Positions 27,501 through 39,850 of a stretch of DNA of 64,000 nt are shown here, in pieces. How positions within the stretch are numbered: position 1 is the stretch's first letter; every line of letters begins with the position of its first letter. Source of the stretch: Epinephelus fuscoguttatus (lineage: Eukaryota; Chordata; Actinopteri; Perciformes; Serranidae). The DNA lies in the NCBI RefSeq assembly GCF_011397635.1, contig NC_064771.1, forward strand, positions 15,129,379-15,193,378. The letters are read 5' to 3'. The notes below the pieces were generated by a model, which was not told the DNA's origin, ran no database searches, and saw only the letters and a list, made by a program, of their open reading frames with translations. A program made the translations under genes and the position numbers.

Positions 27501-30500
27501 AAATACCAAATTAGATGCATCCCAATACATTTAATCCTTTAACAGTACTCATCAGTGCTCATTACCCCGGTTTTATCTCCCCTCTCTGGTCACCCTTCTC
27601 TACCTTCCTCCCTTCCCCCATCTCCCTCCCTCCGTCCTTATCCGTGACCCCCTCAAACCCCCACCTCCCACCATCACCCCACCTCCGGCCCTGCCGATCT
27701 GCCCTCTTCCCAGCAGGGCTCTGATATAATCAGCTTTCAAGTGCTACCCGTCCAATCCCTCAATCCCCTCAATAAAAGAATAAAGGAAAAACAGGAAAAG
27801 ACCAGAGGATTTTATGGTCCACACTTAGCGGGATGTGCAGGTAATTACCAAACCCCTCTCGACCCTCAAGCTAACAGAGCGATGAATGATCAAACATATG
27901 GAAAGCATGTTAAAAAATGGAACTGCATTCACTGGCTATATCTTAAATGAATGAATAAATTAATAAATAAATAAATGAATGGTATGAAAGGTTTGAAGCT
28001 CAAAAATCAGTAACATGGCAATCATACCACACATTTAACTTAATCTGTCTATGCAAAACCCACAAAGAAAGGTACAGGATTTTTTTTTTTTTTTTTTTTA
28101 GCTAATCTATTAGCTTATTGATTCATCACAATTTTGAGTGACTTGACTTGTCCTGCTTGAATCTCACCACAGTAACTTGAGACATGCTTGAGACGTAAAG
28201 GTTAAGACTTGTGACTTGCACATGCATGACTTACTCTCACCTTTGCTAAACAAGTCTAAGTCTGACAGAGACTGACCATGCTGGTGGTTCAGTGAGGCTG
28301 CTTTGATCTAATGCTGACATGAGCATGCTAACACGCTTACGAATGAATTGTTATCTAAATTTTCGGACCAAACTGAATCAAAGTTGCTTCTGAATAAAAA
28401 GTCTTTTAGTCTCTCAACTTTTGGAAGTCATGCCACCTCCTTCCTTTTCTACAGCAATAGCTACAACAGCTGAAGGCCAAGCTCTCCAGGAAAGTGCATC
28501 ACCAGTAAGATCTTCCGGCTTCCCATGTTGGAAATTTTTTGCCAGGAGGTCTACTTGCACGCATAGCAGCCAGGTTGAGGCAGTTAAGGTAACTATAAGG
28601 TACCCTCATTGGTTCTTACTTCTTTGTGGACTATAACTTGGGCTGTATTGTGACCATTGTCTGATTCAGAGCTCATATCGTCTGAGATAGCCTCTTCAAT
28701 CTCAGGCTCCAGCTGTAGTACTTGAGATAAGTCTTGGTCTCAAGACCTATCGCTAGACCACTTTTTGAAGGTATTTAATTTTGATGGGAATGTGGATGTG
28801 TCAGATCAGCTTTAGGAGTGCTTATGGTTTGCATGTTGTACATTTCTGGTCTTGGTCTTGACTTGGTCTCCCCTCAAAGCAGTGCTGTAGTACTTGTGAT
28901 TGGTCTTGGTCTCATGACCAGGGTTTAAAGATCTCAGTCTCGTCTCAGACTTGACCACAATGTTATTCAGTCTTGTCGGTGTCTCAGACAAAAAGGACTT
29001 GGAATTTTATTTCAAGACCACAACTGCGGGGATATCACTAAATTGCCTGTGGAAAAAAGGGAGCATTGAGTAAAGAAGGCTAAGTTGATTTCAGCTCCTT
29101 AATGCCATTTGAAAATGTTTGTGAAATGTGACATTTCTCATGTTAAAATTATACATACACACATATACATTATGCCAATAAAAGAAGTGAATGAAGAGAA
29201 ATCCGCATTTGTTTATTGTGAATGTTTTTATGGAAATGTGGATCTTTAAGGTCAATTTGAGGAGTGCCTATGGTTTGCATGTTCTACATTTTCTCGTAGG
29301 TGTCATGCAGTGTGGGACTCGCACTGGTCTGGTCTTGGTCATGACCTGGTCTTGGTTTAGGTGGTCTTGACTGGGCTACAACACTGGGCTCCAGTTCTGC
29401 TTTTAAATAATCTGATTGATAAAAGGCCTCATCATCAGTAGCCTCAGGTACATCTTCATTCCCTGAGCTACTGTCATCACAACCCTCCAATGTCAAAGAC
29501 ACTGTACCTGACACCCAGACTCTGCACCATCATGCACTTAACACAAAGTACAGATAAGGCTGAGGGCAGTGTTGTTACACATGCAGGTGTTTTGTCATAA
29601 ATCCAAGTATTGGACAGATTTGACCTGTTTATGGCGCTGGACCTTGAATGACAAAGATATTGTCTGTCCTGAGTGAGGTCAGCTCAGGTTTCTTCTACAT
29701 TTCAAGGCGATGAGTTCTCAGGGTATCACAAATTATAAACCTGAGCTCACTATGATACACCGCATCAAGTGGTTTTACTGAGGGATGCATGCATATAAAT
29801 GTCATCTCCATAATCCAGTGTAGATGCACACACATGCACCAGTTTGAGATTCTTTGGGGCGTTTTTGCTTTAATTTGATACCTGGTTATAGATACAGTCT
29901 GGAGGAGACAGGGAATGACACGCAACAAAGATGTCATGGTTACTGAGCAACTGGGATGCTTTAGTCACATCATATTCACACCCAGTAAACTAGATATCAT
30001 GAGGTCTTACAACTGGTGAAATTATCATTGATCTTAAGTGCATTTGAAGCATAAATTTCTGCCCCTCTACTCCACACCTATGCCTGGGGGCCCATCACTC
30101 TCATTCTGTCTCATCCCGACTCAATGTCATGCTTTGTCTACCTATTCCATGTGTCCATTTCACACTAATTCAACCCAGAAATGATCCTCCGACAGGGCTC
30201 AGCTGGGACCTCGCAGCCGCTGTCTGATAGATGAGAGGAGAGGGGACAGAGGAAGGAGAGAAGGATGGAGGAAGAGAAAGAAACAGAGAACAGGGAAAGA
30301 AAGAGATTAGATACGCTGAAATCCAAGCCAGCAATCTGAGGATATCAATAGCTGTGTTGATGACCATCTTTGACACAGCAGTTGGTCAAGCATACGGAAT
30401 AAGGTGCTGTCATCATAGCCATGATCGCTGATAAACTATGCACGGCACATTCCTAATCAGTACGATCCCTGGCGCATCTACACAAACATGCCCACAAAAA

Positions 30501-30762
30501 ACACACATCAACAGTGCCACATTTGGATCAGACCCCAGATCCAGCTCCACTTTCTGCCGTTGTCCTACCTGCAGGCTGCAAGTGGAGCAGGCCTAACTAA
30601 TCCATCAGCGATAGCTGGCTCTGACATCTATTATTAATGGTAAGCTGATGCCACTATCCCCCTGTCCCTTATTTTCCTCTTGCACCCAATCCCTCATCCT
30701 CCACAACTACATTTTCTGTTGTTTTTATATCAGTCCATTCTTTTTTCCCCAGCCTATCTGGT

Positions 30763-30831
<69 letters not shown>

Positions 30832-30990
30832 ATGCATGGACTATGTGTGTATGTATGTATTTGTGTGCATGTGTTCACTTGTGTTAATGGAAAGTTTGTC
30901 TCTTTGGACCATCATCTCTTTTTCACTTTGAGGGCAGAGTGGACCACAGGGAGGTGATGAGAGACATGATGACAGATCTACATGACACGC

Positions 30991-31034
<44 letters not shown>

Positions 31035-34000
31035 TGCAGGCAACAAGGATAAAGAGCATCTCAGGGCAGAGAGAAAATAGTGCATTCCGTTGCTGTCCAC
31101 CTAAAATAGTTTAATATCTAAATTCATGCTCTACCTCATAACAGCTGACCCTCTTTTATCACTAACCCATTTACTACATTTGTACTCACTTTAAAATAGA
31201 AAGCCAACACGACTCCTCTGGACTAAATGGAACACAAAACATAGATGGTAATTTATGTATAAAGACACAGGTGACATGAGGGAGGACAAAGAGCCCACCT
31301 GTCTCCGCACACACTCCTATTGTACTTAAATCCTTAGAGAGTCCTCTGCCAGTTGGATCCTCCCTTCTCTTCCCTTCATCTCCTTTAATCATCATGTTGA
31401 ACCCAGAGATATATTTACACAAGCACTAAAGAATGTTGAGGTACTAGCATGGAAGAATTTATCACTTTTGTCCCACTTCAGCATTTCACCTACAATAGAT
31501 TTCTCTCTTAACCAGTTTGTTTCCTTGATTTGCAGCAGCACATCAGCGCTGACTGATGTGCTGGGGGTAACCGGGTTAGATTAGTGGGTTAGAGTGGGAC
31601 CCTGAGGGGCAGAAGCTTTGGCCCCAGGTGAGAGGCAGCTTGGGTTTCTGAAAGCAGACTCCCCCCCTCGCCTTCCAGGAACAGGGGCCAACTTCATCAA
31701 TAATTCAACACACCTCAACTCACCACTCGCCGCAGCAGGATGGTATGGTTGTGTGTGGGCGAGTGTGTCGGAGGAAGATAAAGCTTTTGTTTGTGCAGAA
31801 CAAGTGTAGGAAGAGAGAGGGGGGAAGAAAGAGAGACAGGCAGTAACAGAAAAAAATGTGAGAAAGAATTTCTGTCTGTGCATACAAGTCGTACATGAAG
31901 CTGCTCTTTATACCGTATGCGTGTTATACTGCACCACATCTTTCCTTCCCTTCAACCAATCCGTTTACAGTGCTCCCAGTCGTTTGGTTTCTGCCTGGAG
32001 CTCTCACTGCTACCCAGGAACAATGAGCAGGGAGAGATTCAGTTACAGCACCCGGGGCTGAAGTAACTCGACCCTGCAGACAAGAATCTGCAGCCTGCAG
32101 ATGGGTGTCATGGCCAAGTATGCTGACAAGCAATGTTGGTGTATGCTAATCCGTCCCAAATCCAGTTTCAAATCAGACCAGCAAACCATTTCGACCATCA
32201 GCAGTTGAACACTTGTCCAAGTCCGTCTGGTGCACATTGGCTAGATGAAACATGATCGTCACAATTACAGTTGTTCTAGTTTTTACACTGATCAAAGAAA
32301 TTCAACCTTGTATTCGAGAGGGGAAAAAAACAACAACAACTTTGAAGCCAATGTGGCACAGGCATAATCCATCAGTATAGTAGTCTGGTGTCGTGCCTGC
32401 ATGCTGATCAAATAACGCACCCCAACCGCCCTGTCACAAGACCGAAGAGTAAATACATAATACAGTATCAACAGAGCATTACTGCACAGCATATAGGTTA
32501 CAGGCAGCTGTTTCTGTAAGCCCAAGGGGCAAAAGCGTAGAGTGTTAACACCATTACCCAACAAAGCCAGGAGGAACATTTGAGAAGGAATGAAAGGGGA
32601 TTTTTGAAAAGATCATTTATAATAGATTATTTGGTAAAACTTTCTATTATATGCGCAGCATTTTATGACGAGGTATCCACCATTACAGGAATACAACACT
32701 TTCTCTGCCAGCATTAAAATCCAGTCATGTAAAACTATGTGCAAATTGTTGAGAAATCTATTTCGGTAGTAATTCCCAACATGGGTGCACAATAAATCTG
32801 TTATCTGAGCAAACCACTCGCCAGTGCAAGACTTAATACCGACAGTAGACTAAGCTAAATCAATTGCAGCCCTAAAACAAATGACGTATCTGTCTCAGGT
32901 CTCTCAGATGAGGCTGATAGTCTCCTGTATCAGCCTCATCTATCTTGTTTTCTTGGAAAGATGCAGCTATCTAATGTGATGCTGGTGCATGGTGATTGCA
33001 GACTACATTACCCATAATTACCATGCATCCCTTATCAGTTGTCAATCATTAGAGTGGCCTGTACCCTTAACCAGCATGCCCACAAGTCAATGTACTTCCT
33101 GTGAATTGTAAGCTCAGTTTTCCGGGGGGTGTATCAGTGCTCAATATGTACTGTATAGTAGTAGTAACTGTAGTAGTTGTAGTATTTGTTGCCCCTCTGC
33201 TTTATTATGTATGTGTGTAGGTCAGTGTGTGTCAGCAAAAGGCTCATGTGACCACACTCAGTGGCACATAAGGTCAGCCTTCAGCCATTTAATTAGGCAC
33301 GTGGGATCCTGGACTTTAAGGAACCCAGGAAGCTGCAAGAGCTGCAGCTTGTGCATGCATGCAAGGTTTCAGGGCAAAATCTCCTGCTGATGTTATCCTT
33401 ACCTTGTCTTATGGAGACATATCGCCCATTGGCGGCCATCAGAACCACCTGTGGGTGGCTCTCTTCTAGGTCAAACAGTTCATCTTTGCCTGGCTTGGAG
33501 CACCGTCCAGACCTCAGGGTGCCTGTAGGCCCCATGGGAGACAAATACTTCCCCTCACAGTCTTTAAAGGCAAGCTTTCCACACTTCAGCTCCAGCGTGT
33601 AGGCTGTGGCCCTCCCACTCTGCGTCAAGAGCTTCCCCTCATTGCTGAGGAAGCGGCTGTCGCAGGTCTTAAGGCAGTACTTCCCATCCAGGTAGACAAG
33701 GGTCAGGAGCGCTGCCACACCCCAGGGAATGTTCATATCCACAGCAATTTCCCCATCCTCCATGGAGAGGTGGGCGTAACGCTTGCGGGCCACAGACAGC
33801 AGGTTGGCCTGCGGATGTAGCGCCAGGTGCACTGCCCACAGCTCAGCATCTGTGATCAGCTGGGCAAAGCAGGACAGGTAGTCCCGAGAGCCCCCGAAGA
33901 AGCGGAGATGTTGCTCGGACTGCAGGGCCCAGCGACCATCTGATTGAGCCACGATGAGGAAGCGGCAGTCTGAATTTTGCCCATCCGCCTCGCAGGTGAC

Positions 34001-35177
34001 TTTGCCGTCCTTGTCAGAGGCCAGGTAGCGTCCCAGGTGGCTGCGCAAGTAGACCACCTGGGTGTCCTGAGAGTCCTGCTCTAGAGTCCATATCTGCTTC
34101 TTCTTCATGCTGGGTGCTGATGCATTCACCTGAGACAAGGAAATGTTCCAACACAGAGCATGAAGGCTTTTCATCCTTAGTCTTTGGTTCTATATACAAC
34201 AAACCTGACAAGTTCATACCATACAGTGTGCAGCCCTGTACAGACACCAAAAAAGTTACCAATATGCAGGCTGTTCTCATGCACTGTTCGAAAAGCAGTG
34301 AGTGCACCACAATTTGAAGATAACCTACGTTATCATGAGGCAGTAATTTGTGTAAAACCCATATAATCGGGATGGTTGCAATCTGACAGTAGGACTGAGT
34401 GTTGGTACTTGATACCTTTAAGGTATCGAACAAAATAACCCAATATTGAAACTACTCCAGTCAAATGATACTTGCATTCAATCCTATTCCAAGATCTAGA
34501 AAAAAATTACTATATGTATGGTTTTGTTCACAACCAATCACCACAAGCATTCTTCTATTTAATGCGAAATGCGATTGGCCCACTACTCTACCAGCTACAA
34601 CCCACACAGTCTGTAGTGCGGTTAAGTTGAAACGAAGTTGGGAGTTCAACCAGAAAATTAAGTATTGTACTGGTATCGGTATCACTTTAAGGGTACAAGA
34701 ATTGGTATTTGAATTTTAATTTTCTAGATGACACCCAGCCGTAGAGAGGAGTAAAGAAGGAAGTAGTATGGAGACCGAAAGTCTGCGTAAGGTGTTCGAG
34801 TGGGGTGGTGGATGGATCAAACAACAGAGGACTTTCCCTCAGGAAACCAGCTTTCGGAACTGAAACCAAGTGAACTTTTTTTTTTTTGTTATTTTAAGGT
34901 TCTTTGTCACTGTGTTTCTTTTCATAAACCTAATGTATGTTACTGTACTTTAGTAAGTAACTTTACGTTAAGTTTCTAACATCATTTGTGGAGCTCTAAT
35001 TTGTTACTTATATGAATGGTTGTATGAGAATACCTTGCAGTTTGTTATAGTTCTGCTTTTAGAATTTGCATGACATGTTTGTACCTTAAAGCCAAAGGCC
35101 TCAGCAGTGAGGTAGCGACCCTCATGGTTGATAAGACCAAACTGCAACTTCAAGGGACGGTTCCCGTTAGCAGGCAT
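24583..35177 (-). CDS. fscn2: Retinal fascin (fascin-2), actin-bundling protein
   Basis: Six coding exons: 35177-35085, 34129-33403, 26494-26338, 25338-25217, 25113-24946 and 24788-24583. All have GT/AG borders and joined phases, giving 490 residues (human FSCN1/FSCN2 about 492-493). Four beta-trefoil repeats run the whole length. Diagnostic stretches are [96 protein letters not shown] and the C-terminus SALWEY. S39, regulated by PKC in fascin-1, corresponds here to the serine of [10 protein letters not shown]. Fascins crosslink parallel actin bundles; FSCN2 is known from photoreceptors and hair-cell stereocilia. FSCN2 rather than FSCN1 is inferred partly from the neighbour faap100; the teleost a/b paralogue is undecided. 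The first intron (34130-35084) splits what is one first exon in mammals. The fifth exon has a weak donor (GTCAGG) but the expected length of 168. Confidence 0.95.
25440..25605 (-). repeat. Fish repeat with AGTGGTGGAAA start (copy 2, inverted)
   Basis: CTAAGTACTGTACTTGAGTA, ACGTACTTAGTTGA and CCACCATTG are the reverse complement of the family at 8500-8645. Located in fscn2 intron 3. Confidence 0.65.
25965..26215 (+). repeat. Fish interspersed repeat in fscn2 intron 3
   Basis: It contains GAGCTGTACGCGACATTCAG, GGCTGACCCGCTGGCTGACA, TAGCTACTCGTGGGATAAAC and TGCTGCTATGTTAATGCTCT. The last motif is shared, for 28 identical bases, with 23264-23291. Non-coding. Confidence 0.6.
28130..29420. repeat. 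Repeat region built of TCTTGGTCTCA motifs
   Basis: TCTTGGTCTCAAGACC, TCTTGGTCTTGACTTGGTCT, TTGGTCTTGGTCTCATGACC and similar words recur, and two segments (28780-28860 and 29230-29300) share GGAGTGC-TATGGTTTGCATG. This is a degenerate simple-motif repeat seen widely in teleosts. The minus-strand ORF 29284-29514 lies inside it and is not credited as a gene. Confidence 0.6.
30764..30830. repeat. (GT)n microsatellite
   Basis: About 67 bases of TG repeat with one TATG interruption. Confidence 0.97.
30992..31028. repeat. (CA)n microsatellite
   Basis: Perfect CA run of 37 bases, about 160 bases from a (GT)n run, so the two could pair as a long-range inverted repeat. Confidence 0.97.
34267..35040 (+). 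mobile_element. DNA-transposon-like element filling fscn2 intron 1, itself interrupted
   Basis: CAGGCTGTTCTCATGCACTG at the left is imperfectly inverse to TGTATGAGAATACCTTGCAG at the right. The interior GAGTAAAGAAGGAAGTA, GGGGTGGTGGATGG, AGAGGACTTTCCC, GTGTTTCTTTTC.TAAACCTAA and ACTTTACGTTAAG matches 40963-41347 in the same orientation. A second repeat (about 34380-34725, with GTATCGGTATCACTTTAAGG) has inserted into this copy. No coding capacity. Confidence 0.65.
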
Positions 35178-36674
35178 CTTTACCTGTGGATTCAGGGATG
35201 TAGGAGAAAGAAGGAGAACAAGGGGTGAGACAAGCTAGGGATGGAGGAAAGAGCAGGAAAGGAGTATGAGAGCAGGCAAATAGACCTGACATGGGATGAA
35301 GGATTGAGGGTTATGCATAAAAAGGGAGGGGATAAAAGGTTTTTAAAAGAGGTGAGGAATAAGGAGGGGGATGAAGTCATGGAGAATGATGAAATGAGAA
35401 AGTCTTAAAGACAGGAAATCAATTCATTAAGGTACAGTATATAAAGCACTCCCAAGACCACAAATTCCTTCCCCCGCCCATGGCTTCATTATACATTTTT
35501 CCAGCTACAGCCTCCTAATTTACTTACTGTGGTTTTGTGGCTTCCCCTCTGCAGTTTCTGCGGCTCTAATTCCAGCTCCCAGATTTAAGAGGCTTCTTTC
35601 GCCAAGCGTCCTCTTGTAATTCTTTCTCTCTTCTCTCCTCCTCTTGCTGGCTCTCACGTTCTGTTGATCGGGTCTCCCAGCTCCCCTCCGCCACCGCTGC
35701 CTCTCCTCACCCTAATCAGGCAGCAAAGACTTGAGTCAGCATTGATCTCTCTTTAGTTCGGAGTCCAGCGTCAACCTCTCTTTCTCTGTAGACTAATTTT
35801 GCTCTCGACTGCTTATCTCCACTTCTGCAGCCGAACCCTCTCTCTTGTTGAGCAGTGCTCTCTTGTCCAGCCTTACTCCCGCTCTTGCTTGACTTGTTAT
35901 TCACCCTGAAGGCTCAATCACCTGGTCCCTTCTGACTAGTCTTCCCTTGGGTTTTGTTTCCGTCCCTCTTTTGCCTACTATCTTCGGATCACAACGAATA
36001 CACCAACTTTCTTCTTCACCTTCCTTTAAGTCCGCGTTCCTGGTTTAGTCAGACCAAAGTTTGATCAGTGAAGAAGAACATCCTCAGCAGTCCTGCAAAT
36101 TTTATGGTGGTGCATTGAGGGACTCCTTCACTCTTCCCCTAAACATAAGCCGTCCATCACAGCTGAACTCAGCAACAAAGGGTGCTCGCCTCTGTAGTCT
36201 TAAGCCTCCCTCTGTCGCTTTTTCCTCCCATCCTCTCCTTCTCTCTCTCTGCCTTTCTCTAACCTGCCATGTGTATAATCCTGCCTTTCTCTGTGCTTTA
36301 TTCTGAGCCCTGCACTTCGCCTCTTTCTGTGACACATAAAGACAGGTAAGTAGAAACAATGCACACACACACACATGCACACAGGGCGCCGGGTAACCAG
36401 AGCACTCCCTGTGCCTTGGGGTAGTTGCCTGAGTGCAGCTCCCCTTACTTGCCTATGCTGGGGGTTTAGTTACACACCTTCTCTGATTGCAAGCTCTCTG
36501 GGTCAGTCCTAATGGGAAATGTGTCTGAGAGGCTGAGGGAGTCGCACTTCACATCCGAATTTGGGAGACAAGCAATGGGAAAGGAGATGGCGGCTGTTGT
36601 AAAGGAAACAATAATCAGCTAATCAACATATGGGGGTTTGAATGACTGTGTGTGTGCAGCAAGTGCGTCTGCAA

Positions 36675-36699
36675 GTGTGTGTGTGTGTGTGTGTGTGTC
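36675..36699. repeat. (GT)n microsatellite
   Basis: TG run of about 25 bases. Confidence 0.95.
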
Positions 36700-36842
36700 A
36701 GTGTGTGAGTAATCAACCTTGCCAATCAGCCTATTATAAGTCTTCTTTGCAGAGTAAACAGACGTGTCTGTTCCTGAGTCCATCTAATCCTCAACCCAAT
36801 CATCCCAACCTGGCTAATCTACCGGCACGACCCCTCCCCACT

Positions 36843-36845
<3 letters not shown>

Positions 36846-36896
<51 letters not shown>
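36846..36896. repeat. (CA)n microsatellite
   Basis: Perfect CA run of about 51 bases. Confidence 0.97.
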
Positions 36897-36898
<2 letters not shown>

Positions 36899-37589
36899 CC
36901 CCCTCTGCTTGTCAGTGGCCATAAACATACACATAGACTCACTGACCCACAGCAACATGCGTGTCATCACCACACACAAACACACACACACAAAGGTCAG
37001 AGGAGGGTCCCAGGGTTCACAGTAAACACCACCCACCCAAAGATTTACTCCTCCTGACCCAGACTTGAACTGCTGTGCTTTACGCAAAATGTGATAAACA
37101 GTGTGTGTCACATTCACACACGCACACAAACACATATACTGAAGGACATTAGCGCTGTAACCGAGTGTGTGAACACTAAACAGACAGACATGCCACCTTT
37201 TTGAGATGCTGACATGAGATCAGCTTCTTAAACATTGCTTCTTTGCTTTATTTCTGCTACTTTCACCCCTGCAGTATGCTCTGGCAAATACTTTGCATAA
37301 ACGATAAGAAGACAGAAACAGACCACTGGCTCTGGAAGAGAAATCTTATTACAAAATAACTGATACAAGAGTCTTAAAATCATGAAAATGTTCATTTTAC
37401 CCTTACAATCTTTAAATAAGAACCTTATAAACACTTCAAAATCTCAGAGAACCATCCCTAGGATCAGACATGGATCCAAAACTGTGGCTGTGGTCTCATT
37501 TTACTAATTGCTGTAATGCAGTAGGCACTAGCATGGGTGGATAAATGAATGAGCCTTCGAGGCACAGGCCCTGGGGCCAAAACCTGCAA

Positions 37590-37975
37590 AACGACCATCA
37601 CGTTAACACATGCCGACCAGGAGGAGACATGAAATGACCACAAAGAGACACAAAACGACTGAAAAGAGATGCAAAAATGCAAAGACACTCATGATGACTA
37701 TGAAAGGGGCGACAGTCAAAAAGAGGCACACAATGACTACAAAGATACGCAAAAAATACTACAAAAAAGGGGCAAAAAAAGAGACAAAAGTACCCAGAAG
37801 GGACACAAAACCACAGAGAGATACATAATATGACTGCGAGAGATGCAAAATGACAACAAATAAGGCTTAACAACTATAAGGTCTGTGTGTCTAGCTGCTA
37901 TTTAGCAAAGGTGCTACCTCTTTGCATGTCTGTGCCCAGGGGCCCATTGTCTCATAATCTGCCCATGGGCACTGG
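37590..37975 (+). repeat. Interspersed element carrying a degenerate minisatellite (copy 2)
   Basis: Units of about 20 bases such as GACCACAAAGAGACACAAAA and GACTACAAAGATACGCAAAA repeat from 37620 to 37865, followed by CCCAGGGGCCCATTGTCTCA. It is the opposite-orientation partner of 5600-5890. Confidence 0.75.
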
Positions 37976-39175
37976 GTAATTTAGTTTCTACTTACTTGTC
38001 TGTTATTAATTATAACAATTCATAAATTATGTTTGTTATGTGAGAGTTTCAAAGGTCTATAAGTCATGATGAAACCTAAGCTGATGCTGTCGCGTGTATG
38101 TGTATCATATAATATATGAATATTACTGATGTGAGATAAATAAAGGACAAACTACCTGCCAGTGATAGATAGTAGCAATAGAAGTGCACGGACTCTTTAC
38201 TACATACTGTAAATTGGACTCACTTAATGCTGATGAACTACACAAAGCTCTATATCTTAAATTTCAGAGGGCGTCACTGCTCTGCAGACAGGAGGTCTGG
38301 CATAGTCCAATGTAAACCCCGCAAACTCATCTTGGTTTTATTTCAGCGTACAATTCAATTGATTTGAAACACGCCCGTCAAACTAAGACATTAAAGTGCA
38401 AATAGTCAAGTTTTTTGCTTTAACTTATGATTATGAAGTAAATGTTGACAGCACAATGCCAATGCTGTCCATGCTGTTTAGACTGGTTTCCTTTAAGCCT
38501 CACTTTCACTTTGCAATTCTTTCTGCCACCGAGAACGATCTCCCTGGAAAATAAAGGCTCGATTTACGGCACAAAGGAAGTGTGTCAACCACTGTGCAAC
38601 CAAAATAGGAAGAGGATAAAGCTTTGGTTTTCCCCAGTAGCTATCAGTATCTATCCCCAGTTACCAAAGAGTATCAGTGTAAGTTCTCTGCAGTTATTAC
38701 CAGTAGCAGAGATGGCAGATGGTGAAACAAAAGCCAGTGTGTCCTGTGTTTTTGGTAGTTGCTAAGCTCTGAGGAAAACAGGAAGCGAGCTTGTTTTCTT
38801 TGTGACAATGGTTGCAACAATAATACCACTTGGAAGTGGGAGGAAAAGTTGTCTGTTTCCACTTTAAAGGGACATTTAATGGCAAAAGCATTACCTAAAT
38901 GTATACTATATATAGCCCATCAAGACTTTGAAAAACTTTCTAGTCCACCTGTGTGTTCATAAACACACCTAATGATGTGGATAAACCACTTCACTACAGT
39001 CGTTCACTCTGCTTCTCTACTTGGTCGAGCCATCTGATCTCCTGTTGGTAAGAGGAGCTGCATCCCGCATGTGTGCGTATGTGTGTGTGCAACACTTTAT
39101 CTTTAAAATAAATGGATTGGAAAATCCTGAAATCCTAATCAGGAAAAATTGGAGTTCTCTCTCTCATATAAACCA

Positions 39176-39177
<2 letters not shown>

Positions 39178-39222
<45 letters not shown>
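39178..39222. repeat. (CA)n microsatellite
   Basis: Perfect CA run of about 45 bases. Confidence 0.97.
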
Positions 39223-39225
<3 letters not shown>

Positions 39226-39659
39226 TGCATACTTGCACACACACAGAAAACACACTGCAGAGAGTGGAAGAAAAAAGGAGGCAGGAGGAGCAGACAGACA
39301 CAAATCAAAAAAGTCATATACTGTTATTGTTATCAGTGCTATTATTTTCATTACTATCACTATTATCACTATTACTGTACTTCCTCCTCATATGTGTCCT
39401 ATCCCACGCATCATTAGCTCGCTCCCTGTGGCCCCCGGGGGGCTGCGTCATCGTCTGCTGTTGTGCCGGCACTCCTGATGCCGTCGGCACGGTGACGCCT
39501 GTCGATAGCCAACCAGATGTTTTTTTTCCCCCCTCAACTCCTTATTCTGGGACGGCGGCTGTGCAAGGTTCACCGTGGCAACCGTGGAATGGTGCTTTAG
39601 AAGCCATTACAGCGGTCCTCTGATGACACTCAAATAGCTATCATTACACCTCCTCCAAG

Positions 39660-39850
39660 GAGACACAGAGGGAGGAGGAGGGGGGGGAGGGAGGTGCAAA
39701 GGGAAGGGAAGGGAGAGATGAGGCAAGGGAAGGATGGATGGGTGAAGGCGAGGAGGAGAGGAAAAGGGGTGGTGGTGGTGGTGGTGGAGGAGAAGATGAA
39801 GAGCAAGGAGAAGGAGGTGAAAGAGAGGAGAGGAAGGGGAAACAGCTGGA
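39660..39850 (+). repeat. Long purine-rich (GA/GGA/GGT) tract
   Basis: About 190 bases almost entirely of A and G on the plus strand, with G9, GGAGG, GGGAAGGGAAGGG and (GGT)n runs. It has potential for triplex or G-quadruplex structure. Non-coding. Confidence 0.85.

Larger units (their letters stand above)
26520..33290. other. fscn2 intron 2: repeats, microsatellites, no exons
   Basis: This 6.9-kb intron contains a pyrimidine-rich tract (about 27585-27715), a T18 run near 28081, a repeat of GGTCTTGGTCTC motifs (28130-29420), and GT/CA microsatellites at 30764-30830 and 30992-31028. No additional exon is recognisable on either strand. Confidence 0.7.
35178..37590. other. fscn2 upstream region
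   Basis: Non-coding. The first kilobase upstream of the fscn2 ATG should contain its 5' UTR and promoter; I see no unmistakable TATA box. A TAATCC word (a possible CRX/OTX site, sensible for a photoreceptor gene) lies near 36784, but such words occur by chance. Microsatellites lie at 36675-36699 (GT) and 36846-36896 (CA). Confidence 0.5.

Noticed and set aside
29284-29514. 76-codon acidic minus-strand ORF
   Set aside because: Lies within the GGTCTTGGTCTC repeat region. The acidic stretch resembles transposase N-termini only vaguely and nothing downstream continues it.
36781-36790. TAATCC as a CRX site for fscn2
   Set aside because: It is 1.6 kb upstream and a six-base word; chance occurrence is likely.
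39021-39623. 200-codon plus-strand ORF
   Set aside because: A large part is translated CA microsatellite (THTHTH); the remainder is low-complexity.
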